From Calendula officinalis (Eukaryota > Streptophyta > Magnoliopsida > Asterales > Asteraceae): DNA of 64,000 bases. This document shows positions 46,576 to 58,020 of the stretch, piece by piece; the first letter of the stretch is position 1; every line of letters starts with the position of its first letter. The stretch is from NCBI GenBank assembly GCA_963853835.1, contig OY970834.1, positions 38,037,257 through 38,101,256 of the forward strand, written 5' to 3'. The notes under the pieces are model-generated. The model saw nothing but the letters and a program-made list of their open reading frames with translations. It was not told the origin of the DNA and made no database searches. The translations under genes were made by a program, and so were the position numbers.

Positions 46576-46838
46576 CTCCCTCCGTCCCACAAAAAACTTC
46601 CCATTTCACCATATATTTTTGTCCCACAAAAAACTTCCCATTTCACATTTGATGGGCTCCACATAATAAAATACTATTATTATTAATAACTCCACCACTA
46701 ACTATCCAATAACTATCTTTCTCTCTCCAAACCAATCTTATATTTTAATCAAAATTATTACCAATGACCCCACCACTAACTATCACCTTAAATCTTGTGC
46801 CCAAATGAAATGGGAAGTTTTTTGTGGGACGGAAGGAG
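46576..46838. mobile_element. Stowaway MITE in a captured HDS intron
   Basis: The termini CTCCCTCCGTCCCACAAAAA and its inverse (TTTTTTGTGGGACGGAAGGAG) are flanked by TA (46574-46575, 46839-46840). At 263 bp this is a textbook Stowaway. Confidence 0.93.
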
Positions 46839-47000
46839 TATTATATTGTTTTGATTCAGGATCTTGCAACAATAGATTCTATCTTATTAAGAGAGCTACC
46901 ACTAGCAGACAATAAAGATGATGTATGTTATATACCTTTTCTTCATTTTTCACGCGTATTGGTACATAATCTAATTATAATCTTTTTGTAAACATGATTA

Positions 47001-48150
47001 TGATGTATTTATGTGCACAGTTAGTCAACCTATGATGTCACGTCCATGTCTATAGGACACTCAAGGGTCACACCGGTGAGTGCATGTAATACGAGTAAGA
47101 TATGTAATGATACTTGGAAGAGGATTGATTCATAATAGTCATTTATGAATCAAGTTAAGTATTAAGTTAAGTTTAACTTATTACTAAATTAGTTTATCTA
47201 ACTAATTAATACAAGTATTTGTACATTTACTAGTTGAGTAAATATACAATGTGTTAATTATAGATTATTCATAATATGATTTAAAGTAATTAAATCATAT
47301 GGTGTTGGATAATATTATTGTCTAAATTATATAAGGTTTATTATATAATTAATTATTAAAAGTATAAATACAAAGTATATATATTTCGTGTATATAATAT
47401 ACGAAATATATTAGTGTATTAATACTAGACATTTAATAATTAAGTGCAACAATAATAACTAGATAAACTATAAGGGTTGGTTGTGTAAAATGATAAGTTT
47501 AATTAAGAATTAATCTTAATTAAACTAGAAGGGCCCTAAGTGAAAGTCCTTCTATTATAAATAGAAGGCTTGGGGTTCCCTTGTAAGGTGTTCATTCCCT
47601 TCCACCCTACACCATAAGCCACGAATTTTCCCCTCTCCCTAACCCTAGTTCGGTCGAAACACATCCAAAGAACACAAGCCTTGCGTTATTCGTGTTCTTC
47701 GTTCGTTCTTCGTGTTCTTCAAGTCTTGAAGAACAAGTTTCATTACAAGAGCTTATCTAGAGGGCTTCTCGTTGTGTTTATCACTGGTGGATTAATCTTG
47801 AGCAATCTAAGGTATGAATTGGAAAAACCATTTTTCCCTTCTTTCCCCTTGGACGAAATCGAACCAAGAACCCTAGGGTTCTTGGTTGGTCGTCGAACAC
47901 CACAAGGATGTGTGTGTGTGTTCGAGTTTTTCGTACAAGGCTTCTTTCTTGTTAATCTAGTTTAGATTTCCAACATCCCATAATCCTTTAGGGTTTAAGG
48001 ATTAAGTTTAATCTCAGTTCCGCTTTAGGGATTAAACTAGCTAGTTAGTTTAACCGGCAAGAACAAGTTCATGTTCTTGTCAGTATGGTTCGAACCAAGC
48101 ATACTAGGAGGTTGACCCAAGTGGTCAATCAGTTACAATGAAACCCTTCA
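47001..48150 (+). repeat. 5' LTR of the gag-only element
   Basis: It runs TGATGTATTT...AAACCCTTCA. A TATA box TATAAATA at 47556-47563 sits in the palindrome CTTCTATTATAAATAGAAG. The 95-codon open frame at 47681-47965 is repeated in the other LTR and is not a gene. Confidence 0.93.
47556..47563 (+). promoter_or_regulatory. LTR TATA box
   Basis: TATAAATA lies mid-LTR within a near-perfect inverted repeat; the equivalent in the right LTR begins at 55895. Confidence 0.65.
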
Positions 48151-48151
48151 G

Positions 48152-48163
48152 TGGTATCAGAGC
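48152..48163 (+). other. Primer-binding site of the gag-only element
   Basis: TGGTATCAGAGC lies one base after the LTR end. Confidence 0.92.
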
Positions 48164-49439
48164 GTTGGTTTAGAAATCTAAACAAGAATAACAAAGTTTT
48201 TGTTTGTTTAATTTCCAAGTTTTTAATTTTTTGTTCCTTCTTTTTTTTCTTCCCATGGATTTCGAATTTGGGTAAAGAACCCTAGACCAAGAATGTTAAA
48301 CAGTTTAGTTTAATTGGTCATTAGGATTATAAACTCTAGTGTTTTTCGATAATCTAGAAAGAACCCTAGAACCAAGAACATTAAACTAGTTTAGTTTAAT
48401 TGGTCAAAAGGCTTCTTTCCCTAACCCTAGTAATTTCGAAAATTACAAGAACCCTAGGATCAAGAATGTCAAAATTTTTGATCAAGAGGATGCTTTCCTT
48501 ATTACTTGATCTTCAAAATCTAGGACCAAGTATGTTAAACCAAGTTTTGGTTTAATTGGTCAAAAAGGATTATTTCCTTTTTCTCAAGATTTTCGAGATC
48601 TAGGAGGTTACTTGGACACCAAGTTTGTTAAACTAGCTTAGTTTAATTGGTGGAAAAGTTTCCTAGACTTAGGGAAAATTTTCGAAACCCTAGATTCAAC
48701 CTAGGACCAAGAACATTAAACTAGTTTAGTTTAATTGGTTAATAGGATTAATCAAGAACATAATCTAGAGCTTAGAAAATTAAACAAGTTTATATTTAAT
48801 GAGGTTTGATTATTGTTTTAATGAGTTTATTAAAACTAGTTATTTAAATCTAGAAATCTAGACACAATTTTTGTTTAGAAGATTTAAATTAAATAAGTTT
48901 AAATAAAATTATTAAAGTTATTATCTATCCTAGAATTTAAACAAAGTTTAATAATTGTTTAAATTGGATCGATTAAATGTTATTTTGATCATAGTTATAA
49001 TATTAAGTAACTAGAAATTTGTATTAAGTTATAATTTGAACTAGAATGTACAAAGTTGTAAACAACTAGAAATTGTACAAACAAAGTTATATTATAATTA
49101 GATGATACAAAAGTTATAAATATTATAATTAGGTTGTATAAAGTTGTAAGTAATTATAACTAGTTATTTATACAAGTATATTACAAGTTACGTAAAATAC
49201 TAGATTAATGATCAAGGGTAAAAAATAACATAGGAAATTTAAGAACTTATATTTAACTAGTTCAAGTTAAATGTAAGAAAGGTTTAAACAAACTAAGAAT
49301 TATTATATATGGTATTTATATGATAAGTTTATTAGTTTCACTAAGGATAGACCGGTGATTGTGTTTACTCAAGTTCCATCATGGTTGTTGGAGTTAGTGG
49401 GAGCTACACAAGAAAATCACAAAGTTTATAAAGATGTCC
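48164..49439 (+). other. Leader of the gag-only element
   Basis: Non-coding. It contains repeated phrases such as GTTAAACTAGTTTAGTTTAATTGGT (broken variants at about 48300, 48385, 48530, 48630 and 48715), giving an irregular repeat pattern of roughly 85-145 bp. Confidence 0.55.
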
Positions 49440-49442
49440 TTA

Positions 49443-51256
49443 GGCTGTGCGTAATGGGTGACCGTTCGCAGTTTGGTCACCCCTGCCACATCTGCGCCAC
49501 ATCAGCTTTCTCTCCCCTGATCAAACACACGACCAGACAGCGACCAAATGCCCGTAATGGGTGACCGTTCGGATTTTTTTTATTTTTTATTTTTTAATTT
49601 AAATTTCATTAATAATTAAAACATTACATTAAAAATAATTTAAAACATTACATTAAACATAATTAAAAAAACATTAAAAAAACTACTGGTGGGGTCGTCG
49701 ATTCCAAACGTGTTCCACCAAATCAGATCTAAGATTAAGATGAGTTTGTTTATCATTGATCTCCCTGATAACTTGCAATACTTCTTCATGTGATCGTACG
49801 GGGTCGCCATCACTATGTCGCTCTTCCGGATGAAAATCGGGACATATGGCCCTGCCTTTGTCTTTGATAATCATATCATATTATGTAATATGATACAAGT
49901 GTACATTATATCCCTTATTTTGTTAACATTTGGGGACCTTGCAGCCGTTTTTATTATACCTCATTTTTTCTTTAGAATGCCAAATGCTCGTTCTACGTCT
50001 TTCCTTGTAGCTTCGTGTGCTTTCTTGTAGTTCACCCGCTTAACATCATTCGCATTTGGGTGTGAAATGGACTTAACAAGAACAGACCATTCCGGATACA
50101 TCCCGTCAGTAAGATAATATCCCCATTTGTAAGACACCCCGTTTGCCAAAAAGGGTACCTCGGGTGATTTCCCGTCTTTGAGATCATTGAAAATATGGGA
50201 CGCTCGTAACACGTTGATGTCATTGTTCGACCCGGCGACACCAAAGAACGCGTGCCAAATCCACAAATCTTGCGAGGCAACCGCTTCAAGTAAGATGAAT
50301 GGTTCGTTCCCGTGATCCCCTCTAACATATTGCCCACGGTAAGCATTTGGACATTGAGCCCAAGGCCAATCAGTACAATCAATGCTTCCTAGCATACCGG
50401 GAAACCCATGTTTTTCCTCATGAAAAGCGTATAGCTTCGCCACATCAGTATGAGTAGGCTTTCGCAGAAACTCATCTCCATACAAGTGCATAACCCCTTT
50501 ACAGAACTCTGCGAGACTATCACGGCTAGTTTTCTCACCAATTTGTAAGTATTCGTCTAGAGCATCGGGTACGGTCCCGTATGCTAACTGACGAATTGCA
50601 GAAGTGCACCTCATTAGCGGAGAAGTACCTGCGTTCCCAAGTGCATCATATCGTTGCGCAAATAATGGGACGGTATTAGTGAGATCGCGAACAATGCGTG
50701 TGAAAAGATCACGACTCATCCTGAAGCGTTTGCGAAAATCATGCTCGTTATACGTCGGATTTTCAGCGAAGTAGGCTGCCACGAGACGGTCATTCGCACC
50801 GCCACGGTCCCTATTCACGTATCTTCTAGGAGTTCTAGGGATATTAGAACTAGAACCTTCAAGAAACGCGGCCGCCGTTTGTAAAAAACCAAGATGTATA
50901 ACCCTGTCCTCTTCCTCGTCGCCAAAAATGAAATTAGCGACATTCATTTCATCGTCGGAACTCATTTTTAGTATAGTGTGTGTGATGTGTGTGTTGTGAG
51001 TAAGTATGAATAAAAGAAATGAGAAGTGTGAAATTTTTTAGAAAAAGATTGGGTATTTATAAGGTAAAAAAAGGGGTAAAAATTAAGTTTGAAAGGGGTG
51101 TGTTGGAGCCGTTGGAGCGGGCTGCCAACGGTCGAGTAGTCGACCGTTGGCCCTTGGCGACGCGTCGGCGATGGTAGGGTGTAACGGGCGGGGCGTGTCG
51201 GGGAGGTCCGATGTGGCGGTCGCGACCGCTCGTTCGGTCGAGCGTTACGGCCGGTC
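49443..51256 (-). mobile_element. PIF/Harbinger transposon with transposase
   Basis: The ends GGCTGTGCGTAATGGG and (inverse right end) GACCGGCCGTAACGCT are imperfect inverted repeats flanked by TTA (49440-49442, 51257-51259), the PIF/Harbinger target. A second copy of CGTAATGGGTGACCGTTCG occurs inside the left end (about 49552). It carries one minus-strand transposase gene. No Myb-like second gene is visible. Confidence 0.88.
49683..50965 (-). pseudogene. Harbinger transposase (DDE nuclease), two lesions
   Basis: The ATG has its first base at 50965 and the frame is open for 334 codons. Motifs in order are a basic/hydrophobic N-terminal region (ENPTYNEHDFRKRFRMSRDL), then SIDCTDWPW (first catalytic Asp), GSNNDINVL (second Asp) and KDVERAFGILKK (Glu). 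A TGA at 49961-49963 stands where relatives have Trp before GIIK. Further on, a 5-bp duplication (ATGAT, about 49870-49880) shifts the frame. Beyond it the C-terminal part (DKGRAICPDFHPEE ... EVLQVIREI) continues to 49683. Reading through both lesions would give about 425 codons, a normal length. All three catalytic residues are upstream of the lesions, so a truncated protein might retain the nuclease core, but activity is doubtful. Confidence 0.9.
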
Positions 51257-51259
51257 TTA

Positions 51260-52189
51260 GGACATAGTTTTGGTGAATTTAATGAAGTTCAAATAAGTGT
51301 TTTATCATTAAACAAGTGAAAAACAAGGTGTGTTAAACTAGGATTATGATTCAAGTTTATGAATCATGAAGGGATTAAAATTCACATTTTAAAGTTTAAC
51401 ATAAGGTTCATGTTTTTAAAGAAAATAAAACGAGCAAGTTTTATAGAAAAATGTTTTTCACAAAACCTTGTAAAACGTCTTGTACACCTCGTTTTAGGTA
51501 TACATATAAAATCGCGCAAACCTTTTGAAACTATAAGTTTTAAAGAAAAAGGTTCTTAAGATTTAAAAAGGTGTCTTGTAGAATTCACAAGTCACGCATT
51601 TTAAAGGATTAAGATTGGAATAAGGTTTAAGTTTAGTTTAAGACTTAAACAAACCCAAGAAAATCTTAGATAGAAGTACTATCCACCTAATAGAACATCT
51701 CACTTGTTCAACGATATTCATATTGTAAGGATAAAGAACCTTAGATATGGATTCAAATCATTGCGAGTGTTAGGGTGCGTAAGGTTCTGTGATAATCGGG
51801 AGTCCCGGCGCAGAACATCGCATTGTCTTAGATGGTCTGATCTACTTTGGTGATAATCGGGAGTCCCGGCCCAAAAAGTACTTGAGTAGAATAAACATAC
51901 TAGACTTTATTGCAACTTAGAAATGTATGATTAAATTCGTACAAGGATGTAATAAGTTATAAGTCTAAAGATTCTACGACCCCTAGGAATCGTGTCAAGT
52001 CTTGATACGATTGGTAAGGATGTTACCTACCAGAAACAACATGTTTCGTCGGGAAGTGCCCAAACCTTGCGGCGAGAATGTGATATATGGATCCTAGGCC
52101 TAAAATATAAATTATGGGTTTATAATATATTTTAGAGATGTTTGTTGATGATTACTTATAAAACTGGATTTGATTTGTAGACGGCAGCA
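51260..52189 (+). other. Gag-only element, interior upstream of gag
   Basis: Non-coding. GATAATCGGGAGTCCCGGC occurs twice, 61 bp apart (51791, 51852), and contains a CGGGAGTCCCG hairpin. Confidence 0.5.
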
Positions 52190-52820
52190 ACAACCAAAAC
52201 GACACGTACCAATAATCTCTCACTACGCTTATTTCTAGAAAAGGACAAATTGACTAGGTCAAAGTTTCTCAATTGGAAGCGTGATCTTCGGATTATGCTT
52301 AGGCATGAGAGAAAAGGAAATGTCCTAGAAAGAGCAATGCTAAATGCCCCTGGCCCGAATGCTAGAAATGAACCAGGACAAGCATATTACGCTTGTAGAG
52401 TGTTCAACTCTTGCAATACGGTTAAGGGATCATTAGTAAGTGCTCAACAGTAATGATACTCAACTCATTGTTAGATGACTATAAGTCTTATGTAGTCAAC
52501 TACAACATACAAAACATGGAGCAATCCATTGTTGAGCTACATTCCGTGCTCAAGACTAATGAGTTGAATTTGGGGACCAAGTTTAAGAATGATCTCGTAG
52601 TAACTGATGATGGTAGTGAAAAAGAGAAAGAGGCGCAGTGGAAAGGGAAAGGGTAAAATCGATCTCAGCCAAAACGTGCCCAAGGGTAATAGAGTCAAAC
52701 AAAAGGTCAAGAAGGTAAAGCCAAACAAGACAAGGACCGAAAAACGGTGTCTTGGTTGTGGCGAGGGTCAAAGGGTAGGAGGCAATGCAAGCTCCTCAGT
52801 TGACTTGACCAACTTCTAGA
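52190..52820 (+). pseudogene. Copia gag remnant
   Basis: The plus strand encodes NLSLRLFLEKDKLTRSKFLN and WKRDLRIMLRHERKGNVLER, the N-terminal signature of plant copia gag (UBN2 type). In a shifted frame YKSYVVNYNIQNMEQSIVEL (from about 52482) is another gag block. A Lys-rich tail and a partial zinc-knuckle stretch, CLGCGEGQ (about 52755), follow. At least two frame changes and a stop at 52451-52453 break it. Gag would form the virus-like particle of the element; this copy cannot. Confidence 0.8.
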
Positions 52821-55339
52821 TATTCACTTTAACATACTTGTAAAGTTTATTACGAGTAACTCAACTTTTGCAATCGTTTATTGCAAGAGATGAAGTAAAG
52901 TGAAGATGGCCATCATGAGATAGTAATAATCCCACAAGCACCAAGATAATCTTATAATTCAGTATTTCTTATTTTTGGATTCAAGGAAAACAATTTTATT
53001 TTGTTAAGACAAATTTTTTATGTTAAAACTCGTTTTTGATTTTACCAAATTATGAATCCATGGTTGAATTATATTGTGTGTGCATGTGTGTTGATTATAC
53101 TAGTCAAGTTTTATGACTAGATTATAAAGTCAAGTATTGACTTAATAATGATCTCATTGTTTGTATTTGTTTGATTGTTGTGTGAATATCTTAGAAGCTC
53201 AAATTACTTAGATGCTAGTAATTAGGAAGTTTTTCTAATGAAAGTATTTAAGAGTTTTTTATGGAAAGCATAAAGTTCAAAGTACATTGAACTCATTTAA
53301 AACATCTTAAGTAATGGTTACTTATGATAGTAACTTTTAAAGTATTAGTGTTAATATAGTATGATTATATTGGATATAATCAAGATAGACTTTAAAAGAG
53401 TATTATTACAAGTCTTTCATACTTGTGATAAAGGAATTTAATGAAGTCATAATTCCCTAATAGGAATAATTGGATATTCGTATAATCCAAGGAAATTGAC
53501 TTAGACATTAAATGAACTCTTAAAAGGGACAAACTATATTAAAGAATTTAAGAATTAAAAGGTATTATTGCAAGTCTTTTATACTTGTAATAAATACATT
53601 TGATCAAGTCATAATTCCCTAACAGGAATAATGGATATTTGAGAAATCCAAGAAATGACTTTGGCATTAAATGAGATTCTTAAAAGATACTAATACACTT
53701 AAGAATTGGAAGTATCGTTTCAAGTGTCTTATACTTGTTAGATACAGTAATTAATGAAAGTCATGATTCCCTTCAAAGGAATGTTGGATATTCGCAAATC
53801 CAAAGGATGACTTTGATAAATTGATTAATTCTTAAAGGGTTAAACTATAAGTTTTGACTAGGTCAAAAATAGTAGTTTAAGTGATGCTTGTTTCCATAAA
53901 ATTTAGTGGGAGCTATGACTAATATATTCATTAGAGGTACTAATGAATATAGTAAGTTAGTTAGGATATTAATAACAAGATATTACCAAGTCGTTAGCCA
54001 AAGAGTTAAGAGAAATGATAAATGATTGTTGATTAGATTATTGCAAGCCAAATAGCGTGGTCACAAGTCTTGTGATTAATTATTGCAAATCTAATAGGAT
54101 ATTCACACTTCAGTGAATAAGTTAATCATTTAAGGAAATTTCTTTAACTAGTGATGATATATCTACAAATCAAGTAACTAAAAGAGGCTTTAGTTACAAG
54201 GAGAATTTTATGAATTCAAGAAACTAAGGAGTTACTTTCCAATCCTCCTATGTTTGCCGAATTGCATAAAAGGGCAAGACTAGAATATGTTCTAGAATGT
54301 TGCAAGAACAAAATCTAGCAAAGGCAAAAGAAATAGTATTTTTCAAATACTCGTCTTATGTCTTTAGTTTAATAGAAATGACTAGTTCAGTGATAAAGTT
54401 ACAATTAAGGTTGTAAAAGTCATTAAGTAATCAACACGAACAAAAGGAATAAGTAATGATCCAGTAACAATTCAGTATCTTGGTCCAGTTAGGAATGATA
54501 CATGAATTAGTATCATTGTTATTCAGACTTTGTATGTTTTAAGAATATCCATGAATGAAGGTTATTTTATTCAGAAGGTATAAATCCGTGACTACTCGTC
54601 TTGGTGGGAACCTTGATGGGACGTTAACGTCATCGCGGTATTTGGTGGTAGATTCGAAGATTCTTCGAAGATAGTTACACAAGTTTTTATGTAAACCAAA
54701 TATCGGTGATATTCTGTTGGAGCTCGACGAATATTGGATTAACCACCGTGACAATACTTCGTGGTTGAAAAGTTCAAAAGTATTGTTCACTAGGATTGTC
54801 CTTAAGCCCGAGGTATTTGGTTTGGGATACATTGACTAATGTACTTTGGTTCGTCTTAGACAATTCTGAAATATGGTTGTCATACGAGGCTTTACAGGGT
54901 ACAGAGGAATTTGTATTTTGAATCGAAATATAACAAGATGGTAATTGCACTTCCTTTTTAGGAGAGATATTTATGGGTCCCTTGACATGATGATAAACTG
55001 AAAATGCACGGCCGTGCTCAACGAACTGATCTGTTCTTTGTCGTTATCACACAGTTTTATATCAAGAGGTCAAGAAATGATTTCGAGTACAGGAGTTGAT
55101 AATTTCTACCATGCTCGTATTCGTTATCACAAATATCGTGCTGCAAGGGATAAACCTAACACGTTACCCAAGAAGTAAAGACGGAGTGTTCTTTACTAGA
55201 CGACGCTATTAATATGTTTTTCTAAACAATACCTGGGTATAAGAGTTTCTATGACTTGGTTATCCTGTATTACCTGTCTAGGGGCCGCTGCAGGCTAGTG
55301 CCATCAAGCTAAGGTTACGAACTTGCACAAGTGGGAGTC
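52821..55339 (+). other. Gag-only element, 3' interior
   Basis: 2.5 kb without pol motifs. It includes a three-unit tandem repeat (53402-53850). The 97-codon minus-strand frame at 54539-54832 has no recognisable family. The purine-rich GTGGGAGTC before 55340 is the likely polypurine tract. Confidence 0.6.
53402..53850. repeat. Three tandem units of about 150-165 bp
   Basis: Units begin near 53402, 53565 and 53713 with CAAGTCTTTCATACTTGT-like sequence, then AAGTCATAATTCCCTAA, GGATATTCG and TTAAATGA blocks. The units are diverged. Confidence 0.7.
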
Positions 55340-56489
55340 TGATGGATTTATGTGCACAGTTAGTCAACCTATGATGTCACTTCCATGTTTATAGGACACT
55401 CAAGGGTCACACCGGTGAGTGCATGTAATACGAGTAAGATATGTAATGATACTTGGAAGAGGATTGATTCATAATAGTCATTTATGAATCAAGTTAAGTA
55501 TTAAGTTAAGTTTAACTTATTACTAAATTATTTTATCTAACTAATTAATACAAGTATTTGTACATTTACTAGTTGAGTAAATATACAATGTGTTAATTAT
55601 AGATTATCCATAATATGATTTAAAGTAATTAAATCATATGGTGTTGGATAATATTATTGTCTAATTTATATAAGGTTTATTATATAATTAATTATTAAAA
55701 GTATAAATACAAAGTATATATATTTCGTGTATATAATATACGAAATATATTAGTGTATTAATACTAGACATTTAATAATTAAGTGCAACAATAATAACTA
55801 GATAAACTATAAGGGTTGGTTGTGTAAAAGGATAAGTTTAATTAAGAATTAATCTTAATTAAACTAGAAGGGCCCTAAGTGAAAGTCCTTCTATTATAAA
55901 TAGAAGGCTTGGGGTTCCCTTGTAAGGTGCTCATTCCCTTCCACCCTACACCATAAGCCACGAATTTTCCCCTCTCCCTAACCCTAGTTCGGTCGAAACA
56001 CATCCAAAGAACACAAGCCTTGCGTTCTTCGTGTTCTTCGTTCGTTCTTCGTGTTCTTCAAGTTTTGAAGAACAAGTTTCATTACAAGAGCTTATCTAGA
56101 GGGCTTCTCGTTGTGTTTATCACTGGTGGATTAATCTTGAGCAATCTAAGGTATGAATTGGAAAAACCCTTTTTCCCTTCTTTCCCCTTGGACGAAATCG
56201 AACCAAGAACCCTAGGGTTCTTGGTTGGTCGTCGAACACCACAAGGATGTGTGTGTGTGTTCGAGTTTTTCGTACAAGGCTTCTTTCTTGTTAATCTAGT
56301 TTAGATTTCCAACATCCCATAATCCTTTAGGGTTTAAGGATTAAGTTTAATCTCAGTTCCGCTTTAGGGATTAAACTAGCTAGTTAGTTTAACCGGCAAG
56401 AACAAGTTCATGTTCTTGTCAGTATGGTTCGAACCAAGCATACTAGGAGGTTGACCCAAGTGGTCAATCAGTTACAATGAAACCCTTCA
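55340..56489 (+). repeat. 3' LTR of the gag-only element
   Basis: 1150 bp, the same length as the left LTR, differing at about a dozen positions. The duplication GATTA and then captured HDS exon sequence follow. Confidence 0.93.
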
Positions 56490-56978
56490 GATTAGTGGCT
56501 AGCTCTTAAAAGATTGATCGATGTAAGTATGGGAATTATCACTCCTTTATCAGAACAATTAACAAAACCTTTGCCAAATGCAATTGTTCAGGTAAATCTG
56601 AATGAACTATCAACAGGCGCTCATAAGCTTTTACCAGAAGGTAGACTTTTTCCCTCTTTTTTTTTTAATTTTTAGTTCTTCTGGAACCTTTTAGAAGACC
56701 AATTTTGATTCTAAAATAATTCTTCATGAACTACCGTACTAAAAAAAAAAAAAAATAAATAAATAAATAAATAAAACTGGTAGAGTACATGTTGCTAGAA
56801 GATCATTTGAATATTTATCAGAAAATTCACTTAATTTCCTTGTTCTTCACCACATTAACTTCCCAAGGGGAATCCCAATGTAACTTTTTTATTTTTTATT
56901 ATAATTATAATTTTCTGTTAATTTTAATCTGTTTCTTCAGGGATGATTTGGTAATTAGTGCAGGAGCAAATGCTGACA

Positions 56979-57173
56979 CACAAGAACAAAACATTGAACC
57001 TTAAAACCCGTTTTATGACTTGTTGTCTAAAGCAGATGAGCCATCGTATCAAGGATGTTAAAAGCACTCTACCTTGTCAGCAATGTCAAGATTATTAAGT
57101 ATCAAATCTGATTCCAACATGAGTCAAAATTGTTATGACCGTATGGTACAAGCATTTAAGGAATTTAGTTGAA
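56979..57173 (+). pseudogene. CACTA TNP2 transposase fragment
   Basis: Directly after the HDS sequence the same frame reads TQEQNIEP, stop, NPFYDLLSKADEPSYQGC, stop, KHSTLSAMSRLLSIKSDSN, MSQNCYDRMVQAFKEF. This matches the N-terminal segment of plant TNP2-type CACTA transposases (F-Y-x-LL-x-x-AD-x-P-x-Y-x-GC, then a RLL-x-IK block). Only about 60 codons remain and two stops are in frame, so it is dead. It confirms the superfamily of the host element. Confidence 0.75.
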
Positions 57174-57329
57174 TATTGGATTGGTATAATTAGTTTATGT
57201 AGTATATAATCTTTTTAGATATTTGCTTTGACAATAAAATATTTTAAATTGTTATATTTGTGTTTTTATGTTTATTATAAATAGGGATGAGATGCTAAAA
57301 GTGAATTGATATTTTAATTAATATAGTAA

Positions 57330-58020
57330 CATTTTTAGTGACATGAATATCGACTTTTAGTAAAAATAGTGACATTTTTAGCGACATAAATAGTGACTTT
57401 TGATAAAAAAATAGTGACATTTTTAGAGTCGTGAGTAGTGACTTTTGATAAAATTAGTGACATTTTTAGAGTCGTGGATAGTGACTTTTGATGAAAATAG
57501 TGACATTTTTAGAATCGTGGACAGTGACTTTTGATAAAAATAGTAACATTTTTAGAGTCGTGGATAGTAACTTTAAATGAAAATAGCGACATTTTTAGAG
57601 TCGTGGGTAGTGACTTTTGATGAAATTAGTGACATTTTTAGAGTCGTGGGTAGTGACTTTTGATAAAAATTGTGACATTTTTAGAGTCGTGGATAGTGAC
57701 TTTTGATGAAAATAGTGACATTTTTAGAGTCATGGATAGTGACTTTTGATAAAAATAGTGACATTTTTAGAGTCGTGGATAGTGACTTTTGATTAAAATA
57801 GTGACATTTTTAGAGTCGTGGGTAGTGACTTTTGATTAAAATAGTGACATTTTTAGAGTCTTGGGTAGTGACTTTTGATAAAAATAGTGACATTTTTAGA
57901 GTCGTGGATAATGACTTTTGATAAAAATAGTGACATTTTTAGTGACATGAATATCGACTTTTGATAAAAATAGTGACATTTTTAGTGACATGAATATCGA
58001 CTTTTGATAAAAATAGTGAC
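57330..58020. repeat. 43-bp tandem array, CACTA 3' subterminal region
   Basis: The unit TAGTGACATTTTTAGAGTCG plus TGGATAGTGACTTTTGATAAAAA is repeated about 15 times with few changes. The first and last units have AGTGACATGAATATCGAC in place of the AGAGTCGTGG part. Confidence 0.93.

Larger units (their letters stand above)
47001..56489 (+). mobile_element. Gag-only copia-type element (TR-GAG-like)
   Basis: Two 1150-bp LTRs (about 1% different) are flanked by GATTA (46996-47000, 56490-56494). A PBS follows the left LTR and a purine-rich GTGGGAGTC precedes the right one. The interior has a decayed gag (52190-52820) but no protease, integrase or reverse transcriptase, so it is non-autonomous. 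It inserted just before an HDS exon in the CACTA element and itself hosts a PIF transposon. Confidence 0.92.
46069..56978 (+). pseudogene. HDS-like fragment: Captured HDS (GCPE/ispG) exons in a CACTA element
   Basis: Exons 46069-46203, 46279-46356, 46447-46506, 46860-46922, about 56495-56640, 56788-56880 and 56941-56978 encode, in order, DDLGDTIRVSLTEVLKEEID, RRTGDLPVQKE, GEEVDYRGVLHRDGSVLMSV, PELLYRSLATKIVLGMPFK, DLATIDSILLRELPLADNKD, LALKRLIDVSMGIITPLSEQ, HVARRSFEYLSENSLNF and DDLVISAGANAD. This is the middle of plant 4-hydroxy-3-methylbut-2-enyl diphosphate synthase, the plastid MEP-pathway Fe-S enzyme that makes HMBPP. Introns are kept, so capture was from DNA. About 18 residues are missing after NLGMKAS, one donor site (46357) is lost, and the exon between PEG and HVARR is missing. 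The N-terminus and Fe-S Cys region are absent. A copia element splits it at 47001. It cannot encode the enzyme. Confidence 0.9.

Noticed and set aside
47681..47965. 94-residue open frame repeated at 56020-56304
   Set aside because: It lies wholly inside both LTRs of the gag-only element. The duplication is due to the LTRs, and it has no recognisable family.
54539..54832. 97-residue minus-strand frame in the gag-only element
   Set aside because: No recognisable domain, opposite to the element's sense strand, in a decayed non-coding interior.
57330..58020. Regular 43-bp repeat considered as a CRISPR array
   Set aside because: There are no unique spacers, the whole unit is repeated, and the sequence is plant nuclear; it is a CACTA subterminal tandem repeat.
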